From Scilla litardierei (lineage: Eukaryota; Streptophyta; Magnoliopsida; Asparagales; Asparagaceae): a stretch of DNA of 64,000 bases. A program made the position numbers and the translations under genes. This document shows positions 48,285 to 59,143 of the stretch, piece by piece. The stretch spans positions 359,327,486 to 359,391,485 of the forward strand of contig CM061142.1 in the NCBI GenBank assembly GCA_030789695.1, given 5' to 3'. Numbering within the stretch: the first letter of the stretch is position 1; each line of letters starts with the position of its first letter. Under the pieces are notes generated by a model that made no database searches, was not told where the DNA came from, and worked only from the letters and a program-made list of their open reading frames with translations.

Positions 48285-48418
48285 GACACATCCGGCATGC
48301 CTTTGAGCCCGTTGGCAAAACTCTATAGGAGTTCACTGAGTTTTGTAAGCCTACGGGAGTAGTAGATGAGATTGTCAGGAGTGGAGGAGAAGCTGCAAGA
48401 TGAAGTTGAGAATTTTCC

Positions 48419-48735
48419 AGGCGACTCGACCGAGCAGAGCACCTGCTCGGTCGAGCTGATATGCAAAGCAGAATGAAAGCTGATACGCATGCTGCTCGAT
48501 CGAGCAGTATGGTGACTCGGTCGAGCAGCTCCCACTTTCGAAGCTCAATCAGCATCCTGCTCGACCGAGCAGGATTCATGTAACCGAGCCAGTTGGCTGC
48601 TTGACTAAGCACGGCTGACTCAGGCCGAGCAGACAGAATGATAGTTTTTTGAAGAAGCCCGACTCACTGACGTACTCGACCGAGCAAGAGGGCTGCGCGA
48701 CCGAGCAGCCCGACCGAGTCACTGACTCGGTAGAC
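48419..48735 (+). promoter_or_regulatory. Palindrome cluster in the gypsy-like solo LTR
   Basis: Repeated CTCGGTCGAG, GCTCGATCGAGC and CGACCGAGCAG motifs alternate in both orientations over about 300 bases. The arrangement is like the clusters in the SIRE and LARD2 LTRs, with a different core word. Confidence 0.5.
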
Positions 48736-49814
48736 GACAATGAGGGCCATTTTTGGAAATTTTCGTGGGCCCGTCAATGCGCGCAGCTGAGTGAAGTGCG
48801 GATCGGAGGAAAGCGATTATGGAGCTGACCCTTTTTGTTAATTTTTGAATTACGTTTGGAGAAGAGAGGAGATTAGAAACGATTTGTTAGATCTAAACCT
48901 ATTTTTTGGATAATTAAATTGTTTTGGGGATCTACTGTTCTTCTCGTTTTGGAATCTTTGGTATTTCTTTGGATTATTATTTGCTACTGTTTTTCTTCGC
49001 CTTCGGTACGTAAGTTAATCAATTCTTATTTGATTAATTTTCTACAATATTTTCCTCGATAAAAATCGTATTTTCATTCGTCAATATCACCATGTGTGAG
49101 TAGTCTTTTCTATGGTTGATGGGTTAGCCCTAAGACTTTAGGAGGGAAGGAGGGAGATGTAGATCTGGAACTCTAGGTTGAATTGGGAAAAAGGGGGTGT
49201 ACTTCGGTCAAGTTATTCGAATCATTAGGATAACTCGTACTGAGATCATGTCCACGGCGGTAGAATTGATGAAATTAAGGAGTATCCTTGGGATTCAAAT
49301 AGGGAAATCAGTGGATCCAACCAAGGCTCGTGACCATGTTCGGCTCGTGCCTTGAGGGGATCCACCGACGAACTATATTGCTACATTGACGGCTATCGCC
49401 ATTGCGTCAATGAGAGCCACCGAAATACCTCAAAATTCTAATCCACGAGAGTGGTATGAATTAAGAGACTAATTCCCTAAACCTAATGCAATGTAAGGAT
49501 CCCATTCTATCATCGATCTCCGACGGTCTTAGTGGTGATCCCTAAAACCCTAGTTCTCTTTATTATTAAGTCAACAACAACATCACAACCAAACTTTCTA
49601 AATCGACAGCTATCTTACTTCGAGATCTAAAAATAATCTGAGACTTCAAATATACTGTCACCGTCCATGTGGGATCCGACATCTTTTATACTATAAGTTT
49701 ACATCGTACGCTTGCGGATAGAGCCCGGAATTGACACCTAGGAGCCATACAACGCCTAGCGACCGTGACACCGCTAGGTAGAATTTAGGTGTAAGTTTTG
49801 GGTGCGTCAATCTG

Positions 49815-50350
49815 CCCCTGGGTCTCCCAATTCTCGGAGGAAGGCCATACCCTGGTTGGCATCAGGTTCAGGTATGGAGGCAGCAACGGCTCATTTAAGG
49901 GCGATAGATGCACCTTAGAGATGAGACCCGTCATTATATTTATAGGTGTTTAGGGTCCCTTTGGAGACATTGGAGAGATAACTACCACCTATAATGGGGC
50001 CATGATTTTTGCCTTTAATAAGAGTAAATGTTGTGCACATTTTCGTTATTTACGAGCCTGCCATTAATCCCACGTTCAAGTGAGGTGGACTCAATGATCG
50101 ACTGGCCATGGGGCTTTGACTGAGTCGATATCGGGCTTCTCTTGTGGGCCGAATGGGCTTTAGCCATCTTTCGGTCGAGTTATCTCGAATGCCGACACAA
50201 TGACTCAACAACTGATAATTTGGCATTGCAGGTCAACTGTCCCATGGGTATGATACCTGACTCTTTAGGTTTACTACTTGTTCGATCTCATATACTTGGG
50301 AGTAGCGCTCACATATTTCAATATGAGTCAATACACCAGGCAGTCAACTA
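49815..50350 (-). repeat. 5' LTR and leader remnant of the gag-only gypsy element
   Basis: On the minus strand a TATA box (CCTATAAATATAATG, about 49932-49948) sits in a promoter-like context. Further downstream, GGGAGACCCAGGGG near 49820-49835 may be a decayed primer-site region before the gag leader. The outer end is not defined. Confidence 0.4.
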
Positions 50351-50359
50351 CTAACGCAA

Positions 50360-50941
50360 GAGTCGACTATCATGGCTACAGGAACTGACTGCTCTTGGCA
50401 ATGGTCAAAAATACTCAAAAGATGTTAAACTTCAGGAGTCGACTCCTCTAGAATAGGGAGTCGACTTGTCCTCTGATACATGAACATGTATTATATGAGA
50501 GTATGATACACCATCCAAATAAACTCAGAATGTTTTAAAAATAATTTTATGACTTTGAAACATTTTCTAAGTGTATGTGGAACTTCAATCTCACAGTCCT
50601 ACATCAATTCTAAGGGTATTGACTAAAATACAAAAATACAAAAATACATCAAAGATATACCATCTTGACTTGTTGTTGCTTGAAGTCCTTCATCTCCATG
50701 TCTTAGGATCATATGCTCTTGTTTACTTGAGTGAGTGTCATACACATTCTATCTTGATCTCATTCTCCAATTGAATGACTTCATTTTGCCTCGAGCATGC
50801 ACCAGAAGTGATTAAGATATTTTCATTTGAACTCATCCGATAGAAGCAATCTTTATAACATACGCCCTCAATAATCAAGATTAGTACCTTCATTTGTTTA
50901 ATCATCATCAAAACAATACTAGGGATACTCAATATCCAACA
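50360..50941 (-). repeat. SIRE-type LTR fragment
   Basis: GGAGTCGACTCC-type motifs at 50432-50465 and an end reading CATCATCAAAACAATA to ATATCCAACA match the end region of the other SIRE LTRs in this window. The TGTAA start is missing. Confidence 0.5.
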
Positions 50942-51529
50942 CACTTCACCCACTACCAACACACACTAGCACGTGTGCGAAGTGATCAATAGAATGCACA
51001 AGACATAAGCACAGTCAACTAAGCTTGAATGGGCTATGATCCCCAACACGTGGGTAGCATCACCTTAGTTTTTGGATACCTATTGCCAATAATATTGATT
51101 ACAGATCCTAACTCAACTCTGTAAAGGGCTGAAGCCAAACACTCTGATCAAGCAATGTCCTACACGTCATGGCCAAAAAGGATTTTTCCAGCGCCATGTC
51201 CAAAAAAATGATATGAGAATGCTTTGCTTTTGTGCACACACTAAATCACCGTGTTAAATCATATATATGCACGCCTCAATATAACGCCATCATAAATATA
51301 CCATTTCTAAGTATCTCATCTAAGCACCATTGGATGAGCTGAAGCCGGGTCCACACACCCCGAATTCGACTCGCCAATGCTCTTGGCTGTTACGGTATGC
51401 ATGTTAGTGACTGTGTGACCACATGTTAACTGATAAGCTGAGGAGGTCCACCTGTGTACCTACATACCTTAACATCATAAATAATTCGAGACTAATATAT
51501 AAAAATTAACACAATGAACAGAGCAAGCT
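50942..51529. other. Unassigned intergenic sequence
   Basis: No ORF with a recognisable domain, no LTR ends and no repeats. It may be old transposon debris. Confidence 0.4.
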
Positions 51530-51981
51530 GATATTGTCTTTAACAAAAGGAGTGCTGGGATTCTTGAAGAGGTCTGAGGTGTCCCAAGGTTATTGTGACA
51601 TTCTTGCTTTCAGTCATGTGACGTGCTGGCCGCGTGTGAGAGTATGCTCTTTTTTATACTCAAAGTTGCTAGGACCAATACTTATTTTGTTCCTTTCGCA
51701 TGTTACATGTTTACTTTTCCTCAAAAAAAAGATACGTGTTAATGTTTTAGGGAGCACTTGGATAGCAAACAAAATCACGAAAAGACTCGATTGCATTTGG
51801 ATAATATTTAAAGAAAATATAGTTTGTGTTATGAATCATCGTCAGGGGGAAGAACCTCTAGCTCTTTATTTATATCATATAAAGGAGCGTATACAGATAA
51901 GATATAATAGATACGGTCTTATCTATAAGGTAAGCTGTGATCCTAACCGACTAACCAACTCAGTATTATCCCTTCACAACA
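51530..51981 (-). repeat. 3' LTR of the decayed copia element
   Basis: In element sense it starts TGTTGTGAAGGGATAATAC directly after the purine tract AATGGGGAG (51982-51990). A TATA-like stretch (TATATGATATAAATAAAG) is near 51860-51880. The far end near 51530 is a guess from TGATATTGTC. Confidence 0.45.
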
Positions 51982-51990
51982 CTCCCCATT

Positions 51991-52480
51991 ATCCAGCCAT
52001 AAATGTGGACGCTGCTCATGAATGCTTCAGGATTCTGAGTGTAGTAGGAGTCTCACATGTGGTGGATACTTCAGGATCCTGAGTTGGTGAGGTTTGCCTC
52101 GTTAAACCCTTTAGGAATGGAGAACCATGTACGAAAAACCATAGTTAAAGAAAAAAGAATACAAACGCTCTCTAACTCCCCCTGATTTGTTTAAGCAACT
52201 CTGCTCATGAACACTACGGGATTCTGAGCATCACAAGCGGGTGGATACTTCAGGAATCAGAGTTGATGTGATTTGCCTCGTTAAAACCTTTGGCTATGGA
52301 AAACCATGTGGGAAAATCCATAGATAAGGGAAAAGAGTTCAAATTCCCTCAACTCCTCCTGATCTGTAAAGGCTCTTAGGCTTTTAGATCTCTTAGGCTT
52401 ATCTCATCACTCCTATTTACAACATTTCGAAAATATACACAGATTACAAATATTATCACCATTAAGCAGCTGCTAAATCC
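51991..52480 (-). repeat. Tandem duplication in the copia 3' untranslated region
   Basis: Two related copies of about 190 bases (about 52010-52195 and 52200-52385) share GCTCATGAA, GGATTCTGAG, GGTGGATACTTCAGGA, TTTGCCTCGTTAAA and CCATGTG. A purine tract copy (AGGGGGAGTT) follows each in element sense. Copia elements of this kind often carry such repeats. Confidence 0.6.
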
Positions 52481-52489
52481 AGAAACTCT

Positions 52490-53224
52490 GGAGGGGTGTG
52501 CTAATTTTCGTCGCCTCTGATGTGGTCTTCAGACTATGTGGTCACCTCCTAATACCAGCCTATATCCCAGTCGTCACTGGGATGTGATTTACCACCAGGT
52601 GCCCTCAAATACACCATTAGTGTGTTTATGGAATGGTGAGGATCTCGAAATGATAGGATGATGTTGCCTTCATAATTTGCTTTGCAGATCTGCAGTCGAT
52701 GGCCATCCCACTGTGGGTACCCAGTCTGTGATTTCTCAGTATAGGGATCGGACCTGTAACCTGCATTGGCATAAACATGGAGGATGATACTTTACAATGT
52801 AAGCCCAAATATTTTGACTCTTGGAGGAAGCGCATAAGATGCTTAAATCCGGTCTAATGGCCCTTGTTAGGTGCCTAACAATCTCTGCCTAATGAGTTTA
52901 TTGCGACTGCTATATCGGGATGCATGCAGTTAGCCAGGAGTGCCTGATTGCACTTAGATAAGGGACTTTGGGACCAATTATATCATCCCTCTCTTCTAGG
53001 GATCGGAAAGGATATTTTTGTACATCCATAGAGTGTACTACCATAGGTGTACATTGGATGACAATGGTCCTTGTAATTTCTTCAACGCACTTCCGGTCGT
53101 ATGTAATAGGATTCTATTAAAATAATAAATCTGTGAGCCATGACTTAATTTATTTTTGCATAGTTCTTTCATTTTATATTTAATAGTCAGGCTTGAACTA
53201 TTTCGGTTATCTCTTCAGGAGATC
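52490..53224 (-). pseudogene. Copia reverse transcriptase (end) and RNase H, decayed
   Basis: Starting at the LARD2 junction, the minus strand reads PEEITEIV, later FRSLEERDDIIGP-VPYLSA, a decayed LANCMHPDIAVAINSL, and the 52626-52835 frame with LQESKYLGLHCK and SAKQIMKATSSYHFEIL. These match the end of RT and RNase H of copia elements in order. Shifts and stops are frequent. Confidence 0.75.
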
Positions 53225-54305
53225 TGTCACGACCCGCTTCCCTGAAATGGAGGCGAGACGTGAAAAGGTCCGCACGGGAGTGGAGCGGTGAAGCCCCAAA
53301 CCCGATAAGCGTCCACAATACATAAACAGGTCCCTGTAACCACAACAGAATAACAATAATAAAACAAGGCGATACTGAAATAAAATTCCACATCTCACAA
53401 ATTGTCCAACATCAACAAAAGTCCAACATCCAGGAAAGCCACCAGGCTAAAAGAAAAGAGTCTAAGGCCCAGAACAAGGCCAACAAAAGCAGCGACTGCA
53501 TAATAAAGTATAGGTGCTACGCACCGATAACAAAACAACCGTCTAATCAAAAGTAAAACACAACGAAGACACTAGGACTGGTCCCCAGTGTCCCCGTACT
53601 CCCCGCCAAACACAAGCTCGGGCTCGGCGTCAGCAAACACCTCGTCCTCAACAAGGTACTCGGGCTCAGGATCTAACATGTGTCACCCAAAAGAGTAAGG
53701 GGGCACATGTCAGCAAGTCTAAAAAGACTTGGGCAAGGAAACTGAAGGCAAGGAAACTAGCAACCTAGAAGTTTAGTATGCATGACATGGCAGTTATAAC
53801 ATGAGTGCACAATTAAAACATGGCAAGACAATTTGTACAAGAGAACAATCATCGGGACAAGACAAGAGTAGCCAAGCTACTATCAATTCAATACATTCAC
53901 ATTTTGTAGGTGTTTACGCCCTTCGCTGAATGGCTAGCATTGCAGACCGATCGGCACTAAACACCAATCACATTTCACGGTTGTTTTGTAGATGTTTGCG
54001 CCCTTCGCTGAATGGCTAGCATGTCAGTCCGATCGGCCCCAAACACTACCCCACCCCAAAAGAGTTTACGCCTTACAACTGCAGTTGTTGATCAAACAGA
54101 CTCCCAGTTGAATGGCCGCTTAACCCTCACCCCCTATACCCACACGTAATGGAGCCTGGGGTCCCCGCACATTGAGCTCAGCTAATGAGCCTGAGGTTTG
54201 CCCCGCTCATTGAGCTCGCATTCCTATTTCACATTTCAATATCGAGCGTTGGGGTTTCCAACTCATTATGCTCGCTTCTGGTCACGAGCCAGGAAACACA
54301 CAATT

Positions 54306-54337
54306 CGGGCATTGGCTATCAACCAACACATGGCCCG
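54306..54337 (-). other. Conserved LTR stem-loop
   Basis: In element sense CGGGC and GCCCG close a stem with an inner TTGGTT / AGCCAA pairing. Its counterparts in LARD1 are at 2406-2439 and 2510-2543. Confidence 0.55.
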
Positions 54338-55110
54338 CTTCTGGAACACGAGCCAGGAACACAGGCAATGTAGCAAAGCTACGCAATCACTGAAATGCAT
54401 GAAGGATGCAATGACATGACAATTAACTTGCGTACCGATAATGGAAAGTAAACGTGACATGATAGTTGTGCAACATGCTAAATGTCGGAATTAGCTTCGT
54501 TGTCAAGCTAATTCCCCAATTTGCGCCTAGGCGAGTATCATTTCGTCGCCTAGTCTCTTTTACGCCTACAACAAGAAAATGGCCTAAAACATGGCCTAAA
54601 CCCTAAGTGGCAAGTTTCACTTGCCTAGCACCGGGGATTGACGATCACTTCGTCACACGGATGCTATCTACGGGGGAAATCGCTGTTATGGGGGAAACAA
54701 ACACCAAACACATGAAATTAATTAGGGTTTTCATAAAATTACAAATAGGTTAAGAAAACAACGGTAGAACGATTTCTTACCAAGAGGAGACGGAAGAAAC
54801 ACTCCGGGGAACCCTAGGATCAAATCTGGAGAAGATTGGAGAAGATTGGGGAAACTTGGGTTTTGGGGGATTTGGGGATTTGATGGGTTTTGGTGAGATT
54901 TTGGGGAAGATGAGAGGTAGATAGAGTGATTGGATGGTTTGGATGATGATTCTAGGGCTTGGAATGGAGAAATGGAGCTTGGAGGAAGATGGGGGCTGAA
55001 GGGGGAAGATTTTAGGGTTTTGGGTCGTGTTGGAGAAGAAGAAGTCGTTTGGGTTGGGTATAAATAGGTTGGGCTGGCGGCTGCCCAGAAATTAGGGTTT
55101 TAACACTGGT

Positions 55111-55411
55111 TAGTCGGTCAAAGAGCAACCACTGACCGACTAGTTTGGTAACTAGTCGGTCGGTCGACCAACGCAGACCGACTAAGTGCAAACAGTAACT
55201 CCTGAACGAAAATAGGATCCTAGAGTTAGTCGGTCCATGAACAAGTACTGACCGACTAGTTTAGCATCTAGTCGGTTGATGAACGTTCTTAGACCGACTA
55301 AGAGTAAACAGTAACTCCTGAGAAATTTAGAAAGCTAACTAGTCGGTCCAAGAAGGATTGCCGACCGACTGGATCGTCATCTAGTCGGTCGATGCCCCTT
55401 CTTACACCGGC
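55111..55411 (-). promoter_or_regulatory. U3 module of ACTAGTCGGTC motifs in LARD2, like that of SIRE
   Basis: The module starts about 43 bases from a TATA-like CCTATTTATACCC (55056-55068) and lies upstream of it in element sense. Around 55111-55190 the similarity to 35259-35340 of the SIRE LTR extends beyond the motif itself to the spacers (GGTCAAAGA-CAA-CACTGACC in both). Confidence 0.7.
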
Positions 55412-56424
55412 TAATGAGCACCAAAAGTTCCGATACGGAGCGCGGGGCCCCGGGATCGATTCCTAAGACTTCTAGGCTTGATCTAATAGTTTGATACGAC
55501 CGTTATGAAGCCCGTCACGAATGACATACTTCGAAATCGACGATCCTAAGGAAGAAACGAGAAAACACGACGAATCGATCGAAAATGAAAGCTACGGAGA
55601 CGAAAACCACGCATGAGGAGAAAATCCACCAAAACATATATTTTAATATAGATAATCCAATCGCACGAAAACCAGTCGTTACATCCTACCCACCTTAGAA
55701 TAAAGTCCGTCCTCGGACTTTCTAACTATAGCTATAACTAGTCACCCTAGTAACTACCCTCAATCAATATCACATCAAAATTTCGGCCAAGTACATTCAT
55801 TTCAAGTGCTTACATATATATACCCTAGGTAATCAATTATTAACACCACGGAAGTAAATATATATTCACGCACATAGTACACTTATACTTATTATAATCA
55901 AACAACTCCATTCACGTATTCAAATCATTCATATAGGCAAGTATATTCCATATAACTATAAAGCACTTATTACACACTATATGAAATAACCAAGTCTCTT
56001 TTACTTATATGAAAATAATTTCACACTAGGAAATACCATCGGAATCTACACGTATAGTTAACTACTACCTATGGACAAGACAATAATAGTACACTAGTCC
56101 CTATATCTCCTAGTATGCGCCAAACAACCAACATGCGAAATCACACCATGCGATTGTTAAAACAATCTCACTAGACCTAATATACATCCACAATCATTAT
56201 AATTTCACAATTTTTAGTCATTCAAATGCATGCACACATTTCATCATATTATCACTCCATATATAGTCCTATAGCTATAATCACGACACACCACACATAC
56301 CACAGTCACCAATTCCTATAACTATCACATACTTACCCGTGCATGGTGCACACCCACACACGCTATTATTTTATTCATATATACACCAATCACATACAAT
56401 ACACCAATGTACATAGAGTGTACC

Positions 56425-56440
56425 CACTCAAGCTTGAGTG
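56425..56440. other. 16-bp palindrome conserved with LARD1
   Basis: CACTCAAGCTTGAGTG, identical to 6009-6024. Confidence 0.7.
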
Positions 56441-56781
56441 AGACTCAAAATCATAGCGGAATAATTCGATATACGTAACATAGAATCCATACATATGCCA
56501 ATACTAGCTAATGCATACACGTCTACCAACATAACCACATACATATCTAAATGTCAAACACCCTTAATATCTAACCAGGTAATATCACACATTTCAATCA
56601 CTTCATATACCATGATATTATTACAAACATCAACACACCTATATTTACAATACTCTCCCTAATAAAAGTATTTACCTATAGTCACACCCCAGCATCAGAT
56701 ATATATTCATACCATATCCATCCACTTATAATTGGCACACCAATACACTTACTTCATCCATTAGTCAAGATGTGCAATAGC

Positions 56782-56805
56782 CGTGTATACCTCATGGTTT
56801 ACACA
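56782..56805 (-). other. Hairpin conserved with LARD1
   Basis: CGTGTATACC and GGTTTACACA around a 4-base loop, 8 of 10 pairs; counterpart of 5641-5664. Confidence 0.5.
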
Positions 56806-59143
56806 CATACGACATCCAAATAGCAAGCAATACCAATCAAAATTATATTTCTACTACCATATATATATATATCACATGTATACTCACGCAGCAATTTCAT
56901 AACTACTCACGCCTACGCACAATATGTAACTACGTACGAGCACACTCTCACGCGTACAACACATAGGTCGCACAAAAGGCCTACCCACTTTAACTATACG
57001 CACACCCATTACACAAACAGTTTCACCAATCATATTATTTCAACCATCATAAGTATCCCCAACTACATACACTATATTCAGACGTTCAAACACAGAATCT
57101 TGCATACATAGACGCCTCCATAGTGGTATAGCCATCCTCGCACATTTCCATAAATATTAACACATTTACAATTTCACAACATCATGAATAACCCTGAGTA
57201 TGTATATATCACGCAATAGGCACACATTGACATGCTATAAGGGGGGGGGTACACTCTTCAAGCCTACATATTCAACTTAGGCACATGCGCTACGACAACA
57301 TCACCAAAAGTCTAAGGACCCACTACTAACTGACGCGACGTAAATAACAGTGAACACTAGTGGAATAACTAGGCAGAAGGAAGGAAACCAAGATTAGATG
57401 GCGCAACGAAACAAGAGTGTAAAAATGGGTTCAGGTAGGGCGAGGACAAGGAGGCAAAGGGATCAAGTGGAACGGAGGTATAATTGTGGATGTTTAGGCG
57501 GGGAAAAAGATGTAAACATTACTCCCATAAGTTTTCAGAAATGATATGTGAAGAGCGAAAGTCAAAGACACTAAAAGTATAAAACAGCCATATTTTGAAA
57601 AGTCGGAATTCCCTTTCGAAAAAAACGATATTTGAAGATCGATAAAATCAGTCGTTAGAAATAAGTTTGAGTTGAAAGCACATAATAAGGGGAAATGGTT
57701 TATTGGCTTAACGGAAATCATTATGAAGGGAAGTAAAGCGTTCATACGCACATTAAGGACGTAGTTTTAGAAAATATTATACGGCAGTGATTTAACAATG
57801 TTGGCAAAATTTTGAAACGAAATTTAATTAACGAAAGAATTCTAAATTCATGCCAAATACTTTCAAAATCTTTAAGCCAGGAAAAGCTCAAATAGTTAAT
57901 TAACATTGACCCATCTTTTAGTGTATCCAGGATTCGCCAATAGAAATCGTTTTACACAAAGCTATTAACATACGGGCTAATGAGCCTAACACGGATACAT
58001 GTAAACATTCAAAATTCGATTTAGTTTAGAACTTATTCCGAAAGCAGGTATGGTGAACGGAAAACTTAGTAGGAGGATTGTCAAAATTGTAATAAGCCTT
58101 TAAACCACATTATGCAAGGTTAGATCGTGAGAAAGTTATGAAAATGTAATTTTCCAAAAATGGTAATAGAGAAAATGTTGAACATATCCTTGGTTGGTTG
58201 AAAGCTGAAATCATGTGTAACTTGAAAAGTATATTAAAGGAAACGCGAGGAGTCAATTGTATGGCATAAGTAAGATAAGGAAATTTTATAAATCGAATTG
58301 GGCAAAAATAAAGATACAGTTCGGAATAAAATTTATATAAGAGGGGACAAGGTATTTTCATGGGTACGGAAGGTATAGACTGGCAAAATACAATGTGTTA
58401 GTATTCCAAATTTTCGACAAAAATTTTAGAGATCCTTAAGTCAACGAAGGAGCATGAAGTATAAATATATAAATATTAAAATCCCGAACGAATTTAAACT
58501 TAGGAAAAAGGAAGTCGACGGGATACCTTCAGAGAGGTCAAGATTTGCAACGGAGAGGTCCAAAAATATTTTACGGCAGTAGCTTAATATATTATTTCGG
58601 TGAAATTTTGAAATTCGAAGAATGAAATCCGATCAACTATAGTGTGGAAATTTAGGCCCATGCTAAATGCTTACAAGTTTTAAAAACTGAAGAGAAATTT
58701 CAAATAAATATCCTTTTAAAAAAAATACTTTTTAGAAGGACCCGGATTTGCCAAATAACTGATTTATACAAGACCTTAAAGTACGAGTTCAATGAACCTA
58801 GAACTGATATATGAAAATAATTGAAATCCTACTTATCTTGGAAGATATTCTAAAGTAATCAAAATAGTGGTAAGCTCTTAAAACCAAAATACGAGGAATA
58901 TCGGTTAGCAAAAGATACGAGATTAAAAATTTCAACCAATAGACTTCAAAATCTACGAAGGGATTTTAACTCGATCGAATAGGAAGGAATTAAATATTTA
59001 AGGAAAAAGGGGCCATCAAGAATTGCTCCAACACGAAGCACCAGGATGAAATGCACATTGATGCACCAGAGTCAAGAGGACTCGTGCCAGAAACGTGCAA
59101 CCCAGATCACACTCAACAACCAACCCAGCAATCAAATTCCATT

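Larger units (their letters stand above)
32129..49809 (+). mobile_element. Gypsy-like solo LTR, split by SIRE insertions
   Basis: The two parts, 32129-32309 and 48290-49809, make an LTR of about 1.7 kb starting TGATGTGTCC and ending GGGTGCGTCA. Flanks are ATATG and ATCTG, a target duplication with one mismatch. The end region, with TGTGGGATCCGACATC shortly before the terminus, resembles 3' LTR ends of plant Ty3/gypsy elements. Neither flank shows an internal region for it: the minus-strand gag on the left belongs to the host element. A cluster of CTCGGTCGAG-type palindromes lies at 48419-48735. The alternative is that it is the 5' LTR of the gag element itself in minus sense; the TATA-bearing remnant further right argues against that. 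Confidence 0.5.
1..50350 (-). mobile_element. Gag-only Ty3/gypsy element, probably Tat lineage, split by later insertions
   Basis: This is the oldest layer of the left stack. Its own sequence survives at 1-164, 27348-32128 and about 49815-50350; the rest of the span is later insertions. Read on the minus strand the order is 5' LTR remnant, leader, gag, minisatellite, and a gene in antisense orientation. No protease, reverse transcriptase or integrase is seen, so it was probably non-autonomous. Tat-lineage elements (Ogre, Retand, Grande, RIRE2) are known for antisense ORFs and tandem repeats near their 3' ends, which fits this layout. The lineage is an inference from layout and gag type. The 3' LTR would lie left of the window and the right end of the 5' LTR is uncertain. 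Confidence 0.6.
53225..55683 (-). repeat. 3' LTR of LARD2
   Basis: Plus-strand reading starts TGTCACGACCCG and ends CAGTCGTTACA, 2459 bases. It contains two related 80-base blocks at about 53900-54050 (CCCTTCGCTGAATGGCTAGC), a conserved stem-loop at 54306-54337, and the ACTAGTCGGTC module at 55111-55411. Confidence 0.93.
55684..59143 (-). other. Non-coding interior of LARD2
   Basis: The first part next to the 3' LTR (55700-57300) mirrors LARD1: poor in C in element sense, with the conserved palindrome at 56425-56440 and hairpin at 56782-56805. No coding region is supported; frames at 57494-57751 and 58110-58361 look like chance. Confidence 0.7.

Noticed and set aside
49815..50350. Alternative reading of 32129-49809 as the 5' LTR of the gag element
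   Set aside because: The LTR end near gag leaves under 35 bases for a primer site and leader, and the termini fit plus-strand sense better. It is kept only as an alternative in that entry.
53187..53393. 68-codon frame also present at 59756-60064
   Set aside because: It reads across the LARD2 LTR end into flanking sequence; the shared part is LTR.
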